Source: Candidatus Bipolaricaulota bacterium
GTDB taxonomy: Bacteria; Bipolaricaulota; Bipolaricaulia; Bipolaricaulales; Bipolaricaulaceae
NCBI GenBank assembly: GCA_021163465.1
Contig: JAGGWU010000079.1
Location: 1 to 20,696 of the forward strand
Direction: 5' to 3'
Length of the DNA: 20,696 nt
In this document: in pieces, positions 1 to 7,928 of the stretch
Numbering within the stretch: position 1 is the first letter of the stretch
Layout of the letters: each line of letters begins with the position of its first letter
Position numbers and translations under genes: made by a program
Notes under the pieces: generated by a model
Told to the model about the DNA's origin: nothing
The model's database searches: none
The model's input: the letters and a program-made list of their open reading frames with translations, nothing else

Positions 1-120
1 CCAGGGGTAGATCCAAGGATGCCCCCGCTTCTTAGGCGGCCTTTGATCCCCATAGTGGGCTTGGGTCAGTTCCAAACAGACCTCAAATGCCTTCCGCAGG
101 CTGGGCTCACGGCGGACCAT
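1..120 (-). CDS. Truncated 5' end of an unknown gene, possibly a transposase
   Basis: An open frame runs from an ATG at 120 off the left edge, giving 40 residues (starts MVRREPSLRK, ends RGHPWIYPW). The basic N-terminus followed by a proline/arginine-rich stretch and an aromatic HPWIYPW end loosely resembles the start of some IS transposases, but no catalytic motif is inside the window, so this is only a guess. GGAGGG lies directly against the ATG; a better AAAGGAGG lies about 21 bases upstream, so the start is uncertain. The frame stays open back to the stop codon of the hydrogenase-protease-like gene (235-237), so an upstream TTG start is possible. It would be the last gene of the lon-side minus-strand group. 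Confidence 0.35.
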   Translation of the reverse strand, partial: MVRREPSLRKAFEVCLELTQAHYGDQRPPKKRGHPWIYPW

Positions 121-234
121 CCCTCCACCGAGTTTGCCCAACCTCCTTTGCAAGACAAGCCCAGTTTTGCCCTCGGGATCTCGATTAAAACGTTCCCCCG
201 GCCAGTTCGACCACAGGAGTGTCCTGGGCGAAAA

Positions 235-657
235 TCACGTACTTGCCACCAACCGCTCGATGCGGCGGATCACCCGCTCGGCGGCGGAGCGGGCGTAGCG
301 GGAAAGCCCCTCTCCGAAGGAAAAATCCCTCCCGGGCACCGTGACAAGCCACGCCTGCGGGGCCCGCTTGAACAACGCCTTGGCCCACGAAAGGAGCTCC
401 TCGGGGCTCGGATCGTGGGAAAGCACCGAAGAGGCGGCTTTGGGACGGAGCTTCCGCCAACGGATGGGGCCCGGACGAACGTCGGCGTCCACGAAGATCA
501 CCAGGTCCGCCGCCGCGATCCGCGCGATAAGCTCCGGAGCAAAGGGCCAGCCGGAGACGGTCTCCACCCCTTTCACCGCCAGCCTATTGGCGACCCAAAG
601 CCCCACCGCATCGTCCCGCCGGATGGGATTTCCGTAGCCTACAACGAGGACCTTCAT
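235..657 (-). CDS. Hydrogenase maturation protease family (HycI/HyaD/HybD-like)
   Basis: The 140-residue product matches the length and layout of hydrogenase maturation endopeptidases, which trim the C-terminus of the NiFe-hydrogenase large subunit after nickel insertion. The N-terminus has the family pattern VVGYGNPIRRDDAVG (residues 5-19). Candidate nickel-sensing ligands are D16, D57 or D59 in FVDADV, and H81 in SHDPSPEELL, in the order seen in HybD. The gene lies 40 bases after lon on the same strand and probably shares its transcript. The Shine-Dalgarno is weak (CGGG), consistent with coupled translation. No hydrogenase structural gene is in the window, so the substrate is unknown; some members act on hydrogenases encoded elsewhere. 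The family call is firm, the specific partner is not. Confidence 0.8.
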   Translation of the reverse strand: MKVLVVGYGNPIRRDDAVGLWVANRLAVKGVETVSGWPFAPELIARIAAADLVIFVDADVRPGPIRWRKLRPKAASSVLSHDPSPEELLSWAKALFKRAPQAWLVTVPGRDFSFGEGLSRYARSAAERVIRRIERLVAST

Positions 658-697
658 GGCATCCCGAGCTTATGCCCCCGGACCCAGGGGCGCAACG

Positions 698-3103
698 TCA
701 GCCTTCCCCTTCCTCCTCCGATGGAGCCTCCTCCTTGAGCTGCCGCTGGATCTCTTCCAGCCGCTGCAACACCCGGTGGTATACCGTTCCCTCGGGATAA
801 TTCCCTTCTTCGTCCGGAACCCCGGCGGGAACCCCGGTGGCGAGCTCCACCACCTCCTCCACCCTCTCGACGGCCCAGATGTGGAACCTCCCTTCTTCCA
901 CGGCCTTCACCACATCCTCGGGAAGCATCAGGTTGTCCACGTTCCCGACCGGGATGATCACCCCTTGAGTCCCATCCAACCCCAGCGCTTCGCAGACGCG
1001 AAAGTGGCCCTCGATCTTCTCGTTGATACCCCCTACCGGCTGGATCCTTCCCTTTTGGTCCACGGAGCCGGTGATCGCGATCCCCTGCTTCACGGGGACG
1101 CCCGAAAGGGCGGAGATCAACGCCAAAAGCTCCGCCGCAGACGCGGAGTCCCCGTCGATCGTGGTGTAGGACTGCTCGAAGGTGATGGAAGCGGAAAGGG
1201 ATAAGGGCCGCTTCCGCGCGAACCGGTCCCCGAGGTATCCCTTAAGGATCATTATCCCCTTGGTATGAGTCTTCCCGGAGAGCTCGGCCTCCCGCTCGAT
1301 GTTCACCACCCCGTCTTTTCCGGTGAATACGTTGGCGGTGATGCGGGTGGGGCGCCCGAAGGCGTAGTCGCCGAGATCTATCACCGCCAGTCCGTTGACT
1401 TGTCCCACCCTCTCCCCGGTGACGTCCACCAGGAGCTTTCCCCGGGCGATGAGCTCCCGGATCTTCTCGGCGATGAGGGAGTGCCGGAACTTCCCCTTTT
1501 CTATCGCGGTCTTTACGTGTCTTGCCTCCACGGTGGCGGCCCCCTCTTTCTTGGCCCAAAAGCTCGCCTCCTTTATCAGGGCCGAAAGCTCCGCAAACCT
1601 TGTGGAGACCTTTTTCTGGTCCCCGGCGAGCTCCGAGGCGTACTCCACCAGCTTCGCCACCCCAGAAGGGGAGAAGGGGAGGATCCCCTTGTCTTCCTCA
1701 GTGCGGGCGCGCACGAACCGGGCGATGGCCTCCTCGGCCTCCCCGTCCCAGGGCATCTCGGTATCGAAGTCGGAGCGGATGGTGAAGAGCTTCCGGAAGT
1801 CCTCGTCTTGGAAGCGCAAGAGATAATAGAGCCAAGGGGGGCCGATCAGGATCACCTTGAGATCCAACGGCACCGGCTCGGGGCGCAGTCCCTCGGTGGG
1901 GGCGATCCCCAGCATCTGGGCGGGGTCCTCGATGCGAATCTTGCCCGTGCGCAGGGCGATCTTCAGCGCTTCCCAGCTCAAGGGGCTGCGCAGGAGGTTC
2001 AGGGCCGAGAGCACCAGATACCCCCCGTTGGCCCGGTGCAGGGCCCCGGCCCGGATCTGGGTGAAGTCGGTGGTCATGATCCCGAACTGGACCCGCCGCT
2101 CGATGGTGCCGAAGAGGTTGGTGTAGGTGGCGTTCTCCTCCACCACCACCGGGGCACCCTGGGTGCGGGAGTGGTCCACGATCACATTTACACGGTACTT
2201 CTGGTATTGATCCTGTTGCTGGGGAAGGGGGATGGGAGGTTGTTTGTTCGCCGCCTGCAAGGATTCCACGTTCTCCAGGATATCCCGCTGGACCTCCTCC
2301 AGGTACTCCAGGACCCGCTCGTTTCCGGCGTATTTGGCCTTGAGCTGGGCGAAGCGGGGACCTATGAGGAACTCCGCCGCCTTCTTGGTGAGCTCCCTGC
2401 GGGCCTTTTGCCATTCCTCCTCCAGAGAACCCAATCTCTTGAACAGTTCCCGGATCGCCTCCTGAAGCTCCTCCTGGCGCTTGAGGATCGCCTCTTTCTC
2501 CTCCTCGGGGAGGTTCTCGTACTCCTCTTGGGAGTAGGGACTGCCGTCGGGTTTTAGGGGAATGGTGTTTATCCCTAAAGGAGTGCGCTGGATGGCAAAC
2601 CCGAGCCCTTTGGCCCGCGCCTCGAGCTCCTCGAATGCTTCCTCCCGCATCCGGGAGAAACGCTCCCGTTCCACTTTGGCCCGGGCCTTGAACTCCTCGG
2701 ACTCCAGGACCTTGGGGAGTTCCCGCTTCACGAACTCCACGCACCTCTCCATATCGCGCTGGAACTCCCGGCCCTTTCCCGGGGGAAGGAGGAGGTACCG
2801 GGGATGATGCGGTTCCTGGAAGTTGTACACGTACACGATGTCCGGCGGCGCCTCCTGAGAGGCGGAGAGCTCCTTAAGATACCGGATCACGGTGGAGGTC
2901 TTCCCCAAGCCGGGCTCCCCGGAGACGTAAACGTTGTAGCGGTTCAGGGGGTCCTTTATGTTGAGCCCCACTTCCAGGGCCTCCAGGGCCCGCTTCTGGC
3001 CCACGATCTCGTTGAGGGGCTCGAGCTCCTCTGTGGTCGTGAAGGAGAATCGCGATGGATCACAGGTCCTTCTTAATTCCTCGGGCTTCAATTCCCTTGC
3101 CAT
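698..3103 (-). CDS. ATP-dependent Lon-family protease (AAA_32 / Lon_C type)
   Basis: This 801-residue cytosolic protein combines an N-terminal AAA+ module with a C-terminal Lon serine-lysine protease domain. The Walker A motif GEPGLGKT is at residues 62-69. A long charged helical insertion (about 110-275) interrupts the ATPase, as in the LonB/LonC-like group that lacks the classical Lon N-terminal domain. The protease domain (about 550-755) has the catalytic serine in TTIDGDSASAAE (S653) and the lysine in GGINEKIEGH (K696). The start is set by AAGGAGG five bases before the ATG. The tail after 760 is acidic. It probably degrades misfolded or regulatory proteins; natural substrates cannot be read from sequence. 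It diverges from the PLD-like gene with only 33 bases between starts and is followed by the hydrogenase-type peptidase. Confidence 0.93.
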   Translation of the reverse strand: MARELKPEELRRTCDPSRFSFTTTEELEPLNEIVGQKRALEALEVGLNIKDPLNRYNVYVSGEPGLGKTSTVIRYLKELSASQEAPPDIVYVYNFQEPHHPRYLLLPPGKGREFQRDMERCVEFVKRELPKVLESEEFKARAKVERERFSRMREEAFEELEARAKGLGFAIQRTPLGINTIPLKPDGSPYSQEEYENLPEEEKEAILKRQEELQEAIRELFKRLGSLEEEWQKARRELTKKAAEFLIGPRFAQLKAKYAGNERVLEYLEEVQRDILENVESLQAANKQPPIPLPQQQDQYQKYRVNVIVDHSRTQGAPVVVEENATYTNLFGTIERRVQFGIMTTDFTQIRAGALHRANGGYLVLSALNLLRSPLSWEALKIALRTGKIRIEDPAQMLGIAPTEGLRPEPVPLDLKVILIGPPWLYYLLRFQDEDFRKLFTIRSDFDTEMPWDGEAEEAIARFVRARTEEDKGILPFSPSGVAKLVEYASELAGDQKKVSTRFAELSALIKEASFWAKKEGAATVEARHVKTAIEKGKFRHSLIAEKIRELIARGKLLVDVTGERVGQVNGLAVIDLGDYAFGRPTRITANVFTGKDGVVNIEREAELSGKTHTKGIMILKGYLGDRFARKRPLSLSASITFEQSYTTIDGDSASAAELLALISALSGVPVKQGIAITGSVDQKGRIQPVGGINEKIEGHFRVCEALGLDGTQGVIIPVGNVDNLMLPEDVVKAVEEGRFHIWAVERVEEVVELATGVPAGVPDEEGNYPEGTVYHRVLQRLEEIQRQLKEEAPSEEEGEG

Positions 3104-3125
3104 AAAACCTCCTTAGCCACAAAAT
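3097..3125 (+). promoter_or_regulatory. Candidate promoter of the PLD-like gene
   Basis: TTGCCA (3097-3102, five of six matches to TTGACA) is followed after exactly 17 bases by CAAAAT (3120-3125, four of six). Transcription would begin at about 3132, leaving a leader of only a few bases before the ATG at 3137. The -35 box overlaps the start codon of the divergent lon gene. Confidence 0.4.
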
Positions 3126-3129
3126 CATA
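3124..3129 (-). promoter_or_regulatory. Possible -10 box for the lon-like gene
   Basis: Read on the minus strand the hexamer is TATGAT, five of six matches to TATAAT, about 20 bases before the lon ATG. No convincing -35 lies 16-18 bases upstream, so this is weak. It shares the short divergent spacer with the promoter proposed for the PLD-like gene. Confidence 0.3.
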
Positions 3130-3136
3130 CCGGCAG

Positions 3137-4189
3137 ATGAGAAGCCCTGCTATCTTCTTTCTCTTCCTCGGCCTCATCGCCCTGGGGGAACCGGTGTCGG
3201 TGACCCCTATCCTCAGCATCCCCCAGGTCCCCCGGTATTTCGAGTGGGTCTTGGGGGCCATCGAGAACGCCGAAGAAGAGATCCTGATCATGTTGTCCGA
3301 CTGTCGTCGCTATGCCCGGCCGAGCAAGGTCAACGCCCTCCTGGACGCCCTGGCGGAAGCCGCGGGGCGCGGGGTCCAGGTGAAGGTCCTTTTGGAACGG
3401 AGGGACGAAATCCCTCCCGAAGAGGAAGCGGCATTTGCGTACCTTGAGAAAAACGGGATCGAGGTCCGCTGGGACGACCCCGAGAGCACGCTCCATGCGA
3501 AGCTTTTGGTCTTCGACCGCACCGAGGTGGTGTTGGGCTCAACCCCTTGGACCTACAACGGGCTCTTCGAAAGCGTCCAGGTGGATCTCGCGGTGCGTTC
3601 CCCCACCGCAGCGCAGACCTTCCGGAGGTTTTTCGGATTCCTTTGGGAAGGGAGATACCGTGTAGAACCCCGGCTCGGCGAGGCCGAGGCCCCGGCGCTC
3701 ATCCCGCTTCCCGAGTTCCCGGAGGGCGAGGCGTTGCATCTGGAGGTGGCGGCCCGACTTCTGGAGGAGGCCCGGAAAGAGATCGACCTCTGCCTGTACA
3801 TGTTGCGTCGGTATCCCTGGGACAGCCCCGTCAACCGGCTTACCGATGCGTTGATCTCCGCAGCCGCCCGTGGCGTGCGGGTCCGGGTGCTCCTGGAAGG
3901 GGGAGAGAGTTGGATGGAACCCGCCTTCGCCTCCGACGCCCGGGAGGTGGCCACCTATCTTCTCCTGCACGGGGTGGAGGCGCGCTTCGATCCCCCCGGT
4001 TCGACCCTACACGCCAAGTTTTTGGTGGTGGATGGGGAGGATCTGTTGGTTTCGTCGGCCAATTGGGCGTACTACTCGCTGATCAAAAACGTAGAGGCGG
4101 GGGTGGCCCTCCTGGGGACCCCCGCCCTGGGCTCGATTCTCGTCGATTTTTTCGAGGCGCTTTGGGCCCAGGCGCGCCCCCTTCCCTAA
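3137..4189 (+). CDS. Exported phospholipase-D-like protein with two HKD motifs
   Basis: The 350-residue product begins with a hydrophobic Sec-type signal (about 1-19, no lipobox). It then carries two PLD-like halves. The first HKD motif is STLHAKLLVFD (H120, K122, D127) followed by GSTPW. The second is STLHAKFLVVD (H292, K294, D299) followed by SSANW. Two HKD motifs in one chain form one complete PLD active site, so it should be a phosphodiesterase acting on phospholipids or nucleic acids outside the cytoplasm. Substrate cannot be inferred; family members include phospholipases, cardiolipin synthases and nucleases. No clear Shine-Dalgarno precedes the ATG, in line with a near-leaderless mRNA. 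Its stop overlaps the stop of the convergent PKD-like gene by four bases. Confidence 0.85.
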   Translation: MRSPAIFFLFLGLIALGEPVSVTPILSIPQVPRYFEWVLGAIENAEEEILIMLSDCRRYARPSKVNALLDALAEAAGRGVQVKVLLERRDEIPPEEEAAFAYLEKNGIEVRWDDPESTLHAKLLVFDRTEVVLGSTPWTYNGLFESVQVDLAVRSPTAAQTFRRFFGFLWEGRYRVEPRLGEAEAPALIPLPEFPEGEALHLEVAARLLEEARKEIDLCLYMLRRYPWDSPVNRLTDALISAAARGVRVRVLLEGGESWMEPAFASDAREVATYLLLHGVEARFDPPGSTLHAKFLVVDGEDLLVSSANWAYYSLIKNVEAGVALLGTPALGSILVDFFEALWAQARPLP

Positions 4190-4833
4190 GGGCTAACCAC
4201 ACCGGCGATGGGCACGGCGTAGTACCGTCCGGCAACGATCCCGCTGGCCTTGCCGGAAAACACGAAAGAAAGCCCGGGGGAAACGGGATAAAGCCGGTAC
4301 CGAAACCCGAGTTCATCTCCCGGGTGAAGCCGTTGGTACCAGAAGCCGTATATGCCCCCTTCGATCTTGTAGGTGAGGTTGCCCGGGTCCAGGACCTCCA
4401 CACCCCATCCCGCCGGGACCTCGATCTCCAGGCCCGGGGCGCTCAGGTCCGTTTTCGCCCGGAAGGTCACCTCTACCTCCCAGGTGTTTCCCGAGATAGA
4501 GATGGTCTGCCAGCAGGCGATATAGGGATCGGCTACGATCAGCGCCTCTATCGCTGCGATGACCTTCCCCTGGTGCCTCACCCCCACCCCTACCCTATGG
4601 ACTCCCTGGGGCACGGCCCATTGCAACCTAGGGGCTTGGGTAACGCGATCGGCCGCGCCGTCGCCGTTCAGGTCCCAGAGGAATTCCGCTCCCACCGGGG
4701 CCCCTGAGACCCAGAGCTGGATCGTCTCACCGGGATCGGGGGTGAAGGTGGAAGCCTGCAGCGTCGCGGCTCCCCCGCACACCGATATCGCCCCCAAGAC
4801 CGATAAACCCAAAAGGATCACGCCCGTTCGCAT
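4186..4833 (-). CDS. Exported PKD-like protein with one copy of the PAGW/DEDLPxGW-type module
   Basis: The 215-residue product has a signal peptide (about 1-23). A PKD-like Ig fold follows at about 28-102, including FLWDLNGDGAADR (compare YRWDFDGDGTVD in the neighbouring protein). A second beta domain at about 108-185 contains EVPAGWGVEVLDPGNLTYK, then a W and LHPGDEL. This second domain aligns in pattern with the repeated module of the 727-residue neighbour (LPVGW-x-VTP-x-ENGG, then a QW and L-x-AG-x-ER). A good Shine-Dalgarno (AGGGAGGTG) precedes the ATG. The protein is probably a cell-surface or periplasmic binding or structural protein; no catalytic residues are evident. An intrinsic terminator separates it from the upstream relative, so it needs its own promoter or read-through. 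Confidence 0.75.
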   Translation of the reverse strand: MRTGVILLGLSVLGAISVCGGAATLQASTFTPDPGETIQLWVSGAPVGAEFLWDLNGDGAADRVTQAPRLQWAVPQGVHRVGVGVRHQGKVIAAIEALIVADPYIACWQTISISGNTWEVEVTFRAKTDLSAPGLEIEVPAGWGVEVLDPGNLTYKIEGGIYGFWYQRLHPGDELGFRYRLYPVSPGLSFVFSGKASGIVAGRYYAVPIAGVVSP

Positions 4834-4860
4834 GGCGGTACACCTCCCTCTTGTGGTTTC

Positions 4861-4894
4861 AAAACCGACGGGGCGGAGAGGCCCGCCCCGTCGG
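4861..4894 (-). terminator. Intrinsic terminator after the large PKD protein gene
   Basis: A perfect 12-base-pair stem (CCGACGGGGCGG at 4865-4876 with CCGCCCCGTCGG at 4883-4894) closes a six-base loop. On the minus strand it is followed directly by TTTT. It begins 30 bases after the stop codon of the 727-residue protein gene and ends 28 bases before the next minus-strand ATG. Confidence 0.8.
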
Positions 4895-4923
4895 TACGGA
4901 AGACCAGCCCGTGCTCACCTCCC

Positions 4924-7107
4924 CTAGCGACCCTGGCACTCTCCCGGGGCTACAGGGGGCAATGGCTCGCAGATCGGGGTATCGGTGAGCCACCGAGCGA
5001 TGATCTCCTTCAAGGTCTCGAAGTCGATCTTGGCCCCGCATGTGTAGGGGACCTCCTCTTCCTCGAGCCAGAAGGCCACGGCCCGCTGGACCTGGGGCAG
5101 GGTGATGAGGTCGGAAAGCGAGAGGTCCACGGTGTCCCTCTCCACGTCCCAACGGGAGATGGCCACGATCACGTTCAGGCACTTGGTGAGCTCCACCCGG
5201 TTGTCCCCGCCGATGGGGATATCCTCGATGCAGGGAAGCCCCGTGTCGGCCACCCCGGCGATGTGCTCGGCATGATAGATGCCGCAGCCGTCCGGAGGCG
5301 GGGGCTCCACGGGCAAGGTGGGAGGTACCTCCACCTCGTAGACGATGGTCCGGGTCTCCCCGGCCTGCAAAAGCCCAAGATACGTCCACTGGATCTTCGA
5401 CGGCTTGTACACGAAGCCGCCGTTATCCAGCGGGGTGACCTTCCACCCGATGGGGAGGTCTTCATCGATCCCCACCGCGATCACATCGGCATCGGTGGTT
5501 ACCTCCACCTTCACGGTGAAGGTGTTCCCGATGGGATTGCCGGCGGAGTCGTAGAACCCCAGTACCACGCCCTGGCAGGGGATGGGGGCCAAGATGGTGC
5601 GGGTCACGGTGACGTTGGCTTTGGGCATCTCGGGGAGGGGCCTATCGATCGGGGTACAGCTCACCGCATATGCGGTGATGAGCTTGAGCGTCGCCTGGTC
5701 GACGGTCTCCCCGCAGGTGTCCACCACCGGCTGATCCATGGCCCAAAGCTCGGCCGCCCGTCGGAGCTGCTGCTCGGTAATGGTCTCGGGAAGGCGCAGG
5801 TCAATCTTGTCCGCCTGGCCGGGGGCCTGGGCGGGGACCAGGTGGGCGATGGCCTCGAGCACGGGGAGGCAGTCGTTGACCATTACACAGGATTCGCCCC
5901 CCACCGGCGCCTCCACCTCCGGGACCTTGGCCTGGACCGTCCCCTGGATGCAGAAGCGCTGGGGCAGGCGGATCGCCTTGAGGACATCGGCATCCGGGAC
6001 CTTGACGTCGTAGGTGATCACGCGTTCCGTCCCGGCCCGCAGCATGTCCATGAATACCCACTGGGTGGTGGCCCGCTTGAAGATCGCCCCGCCGTTCTCC
6101 ACCGGGGTGACCTCCCAGCCCACGGGGAGGTCCTCGTCCAACCCCACCCCGACCATGTCCTGATCCGCATGGATCCGGACCGTGACCCGGAAGGTATAGC
6201 CGGGCAGGACGGTCATGGCGGAGATGGACCTCGTGGCAACCAGGGTCACCGGCGAGACGTATATGGTGCCGGTATAGCTCGCCGCGGCACCGGCATCGTC
6301 CACCACGGTGAGCACGGGGTTGTAGGTCCCGCTTTCCTCATATACGTGTCCGGCTTCGGGCTCCGTCGTGGTGAGGTCCACCGTCCCGTCCCCGTCGAAG
6401 TCCCAGCGGTACTCCACGATCCTCCCGTCGGGATCGTGGCTGTCCGAGGCATCGAACTTGACCTCTTGACGGATCCTGGGCTCGGCCGGGGAAACGATGA
6501 AGCTCGCCACGGGCCGCTGGTTGGGGGACCCCACCACGGTGATGGTGTCCACGGTGTTGAGCTCGATCCTCTCAGGGGCCGCGATATCTCCACTCAGGAA
6601 GGCCACCGACGTTATCCCCGTGAGGGCGACGGGGGTGATTTCGAGCCGGAACTCCGGCCCCAGCGGCCCCAGGACCATCCCATCGGTGCGCCCCGGGCCC
6701 CACACCCAGGTGAACCTCCCCGTGGCCACGTCATAGGTATCGTTCTGGTCCACGTCCGCGGGATCGTCCTGCACCAAGACCTCGGCTACGGCGGGGATCC
6801 CCTGGATCGATAGCTCCGCCGAGCCCCCGGTGGTGCTTGTGGTTGCGTCGTAAATCAGGAAGAGATAAAGCTCGCCCGCGGGATCCCGATAAAGGAAGAG
6901 GACCATGGTCTCATCCGCCGCCAAGGGGTTGGTGGAGCTGAACTCAAAAAACCCCTGGTAAGCGTAAAAGGCGGCGGCGTCCTGGGTTCCCACCAGGGGC
7001 TGGACGCTCCTCGTGAGCCCCCCCTGGGTCACCTCGAAGTACCCCTGGGCCCAAAGCAAGTTCGGGGCCAGGATCGCCAGTAGCAACAGGCTGATCTTCC
7101 TCCGCAT
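4924..7107 (-). CDS. Large exported PKD-domain protein with two tandem Cys-tailed modules
   Basis: The 727-residue product has a signal peptide ending near LLWAQG (residue 21). An uncharacterised beta-rich domain (about 22-195) follows. A PKD domain (about 198-290) contains DASDSHDPDG, YRWDFDGDGTVD and GTYNPVLTVVD. Two copies of a roughly 190-210-residue module come next (about 297-485 and 501-710). Each copy has a beta domain with VG(L/I)DEDLP(V/I)GW, VTP and NGG, then QW and AG-x-(E/T)R. Each ends in a tail with conserved cysteines, a CL/CLxV motif, a D-x-(I/V)-DL-x-L segment and TCG. AAGGAGG five bases before the ATG sets the start. Known PKD proteins are surface or envelope adhesion, binding or scaffold proteins; the function here is not recognisable. 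An intrinsic terminator follows the gene. Confidence 0.8.
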   Translation of the reverse strand: MRRKISLLLLAILAPNLLWAQGYFEVTQGGLTRSVQPLVGTQDAAAFYAYQGFFEFSSTNPLAADETMVLFLYRDPAGELYLFLIYDATTSTTGGSAELSIQGIPAVAEVLVQDDPADVDQNDTYDVATGRFTWVWGPGRTDGMVLGPLGPEFRLEITPVALTGITSVAFLSGDIAAPERIELNTVDTITVVGSPNQRPVASFIVSPAEPRIRQEVKFDASDSHDPDGRIVEYRWDFDGDGTVDLTTTEPEAGHVYEESGTYNPVLTVVDDAGAAASYTGTIYVSPVTLVATRSISAMTVLPGYTFRVTVRIHADQDMVGVGLDEDLPVGWEVTPVENGGAIFKRATTQWVFMDMLRAGTERVITYDVKVPDADVLKAIRLPQRFCIQGTVQAKVPEVEAPVGGESCVMVNDCLPVLEAIAHLVPAQAPGQADKIDLRLPETITEQQLRRAAELWAMDQPVVDTCGETVDQATLKLITAYAVSCTPIDRPLPEMPKANVTVTRTILAPIPCQGVVLGFYDSAGNPIGNTFTVKVEVTTDADVIAVGIDEDLPIGWKVTPLDNGGFVYKPSKIQWTYLGLLQAGETRTIVYEVEVPPTLPVEPPPPDGCGIYHAEHIAGVADTGLPCIEDIPIGGDNRVELTKCLNVIVAISRWDVERDTVDLSLSDLITLPQVQRAVAFWLEEEEVPYTCGAKIDFETLKEIIARWLTDTPICEPLPPVAPGECQGR
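4978..6219 (-). repeat. Tandem duplicated protein module (two copies) inside the PKD protein
   Basis: Copy A covers codons about 297-485 (6219-5653) and copy B codons about 501-710 (5607-4978). Shared landmarks in the same order are GLDEDLPVGW / GIDEDLPIGW, VENGG / LDNGG, QWVF / QWTY, RAGTERVITYDV / QAGETRTIVYEV, PVGG / PIGG, NDCLPV / TKCLNV, KIDLRLPETIT / TVDLSLSDLIT and DTCGETVD / YTCGAKID. The copies are well diverged, so the duplication is old. Confidence 0.8.
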
Positions 7108-7192
7108 ATCACCCTCCTTCCGGTTGTTGCCGCCGATCTCCAGTCTAACTACACCGCCACCACCCGGTCAGTGATGGCGATTACCTCACCCG

Positions 7193-7798
7193 TCAGAGCA
7201 TTTGGAGCACATCCTTTAGGGCCATGTCCACCGCCTTCCGGGCCGCCCGCATGGGGTCGGAAAAGATCCACGAGAGAAAGAATGGACCATCGTCCACCGA
7301 GATCACGTTGGCATGGATGAGCCCTTCCTGGTTGTAAAGGCGGATAAGAAGGGTCACCTCGGCCCTCCGGTCCAAGGCCGAAAGCAGGCCCAACGGGCCA
7401 AGGAGGTTTCCCAAGGTAGGGTCCAAAAGCCCCACCCCGGAGGCAAGCAGGGCCCGTTCCGCCCGGAGCTCCCACTTGTCCTCCCAGCCTATGACCCGGA
7501 CCACCAGGAGATAATCCGCCCCCACCGCCCGGAGGATCTTCCGCACCCCGTCCTCGGGAACATAGGTGCCCAGGAAGACCCCCACCCGGGCCTCCGCCCG
7601 GCGGACCTCGTGGTCGGGGACCACGGCGAGGCCGCTGTAGGCCGCGGCCCGCTGGGCGGTGTAGATCTTGAGTTGCCGGATCGCCTGGGGCGGGATCTCA
7701 ATGGCACATTGAACCAAAACGGCCATGCGCTCGGCGGAAGCCGTGACCCCGAAAATCAAGACGAGCAATCCCACCAAGGCCTTCCTGCTGATCCGCAT
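7193..7798 (-). CDS. Exported protein of unknown function
   Basis: The 201-residue product starts at an ATG (MRISRKALVG) with a clear signal peptide ending near TASAE. A TTG eight codons upstream is possible but would push the signal peptide inward. The mature part is alpha/beta, with VGADYLLVVRVIGWEDKW near the middle. That pattern resembles proteins of the CsgG/LpoB-like periplasmic fold, where a 'GADYxLxGxV' strand is common, but the likeness is too weak to name it. A hydrophobic stretch rich in leucine and glycine follows (around LLDPTLGNLLGPLGLLSAL). No lipobox cysteine is present. It lies downstream of rplM on the same strand, 130 bases away, which may be a separate transcription unit. 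Confidence 0.6.
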   Translation of the reverse strand: MRISRKALVGLLVLIFGVTASAERMAVLVQCAIEIPPQAIRQLKIYTAQRAAAYSGLAVVPDHEVRRAEARVGVFLGTYVPEDGVRKILRAVGADYLLVVRVIGWEDKWELRAERALLASGVGLLDPTLGNLLGPLGLLSALDRRAEVTLLIRLYNQEGLIHANVISVDDGPFFLSWIFSDPMRAARKAVDMALKDVLQML

Positions 7799-7897
7799 GG
7801 CTGGAGGGAGCGTACCTCCCAAGCCATCTGGACCGGTAGGAAGGCTGCCCCGTGGGTCACCTCAATTTGTCATAGGGGTCTGTGACGGGTGTCCTCC

Positions 7898-7914
7898 CCA
7901 CGGGGGCCCCGTGG
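7898..7914 (-). terminator. Possible terminator hairpin after rplM
   Basis: A perfect seven-base-pair stem (CCACGGG / CCCGTGG) with a GGC core lies 15 bases after the rplM stop. Flanking CTCC and GGAG could extend it. There is no T-run after it on the minus strand, so it may only pause transcription or protect the mRNA end. Confidence 0.3.
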
Positions 7915-7928
7915 CTCGGGGAGAAGGG

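Noticed and set aside
1265..2557. 430-codon plus-strand open frame opposite the lon-like gene
   Set aside because: It mirrors the Lon coding frame, shows no recognisable motifs and has no ribosome site of its own.
4186..4189. Shared stop codons (CTAA here and CTAG at 10051-10054) as regulatory sites
   Set aside because: They are compact tail-to-tail gene ends, common in dense genomes.
5263..6813. 516-codon plus-strand open frame opposite the PKD gene
   Set aside because: Composition is dominated by Gly, His, Asp, Pro and Arg as expected for antisense of high-GC coding sequence, with no domain or signal; the minus-strand PKD gene explains the region.
7156..7178. Stem after the unknown exported gene as a terminator
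   Set aside because: The eight-pair stem has a wobble pair and no T-run on the minus strand.
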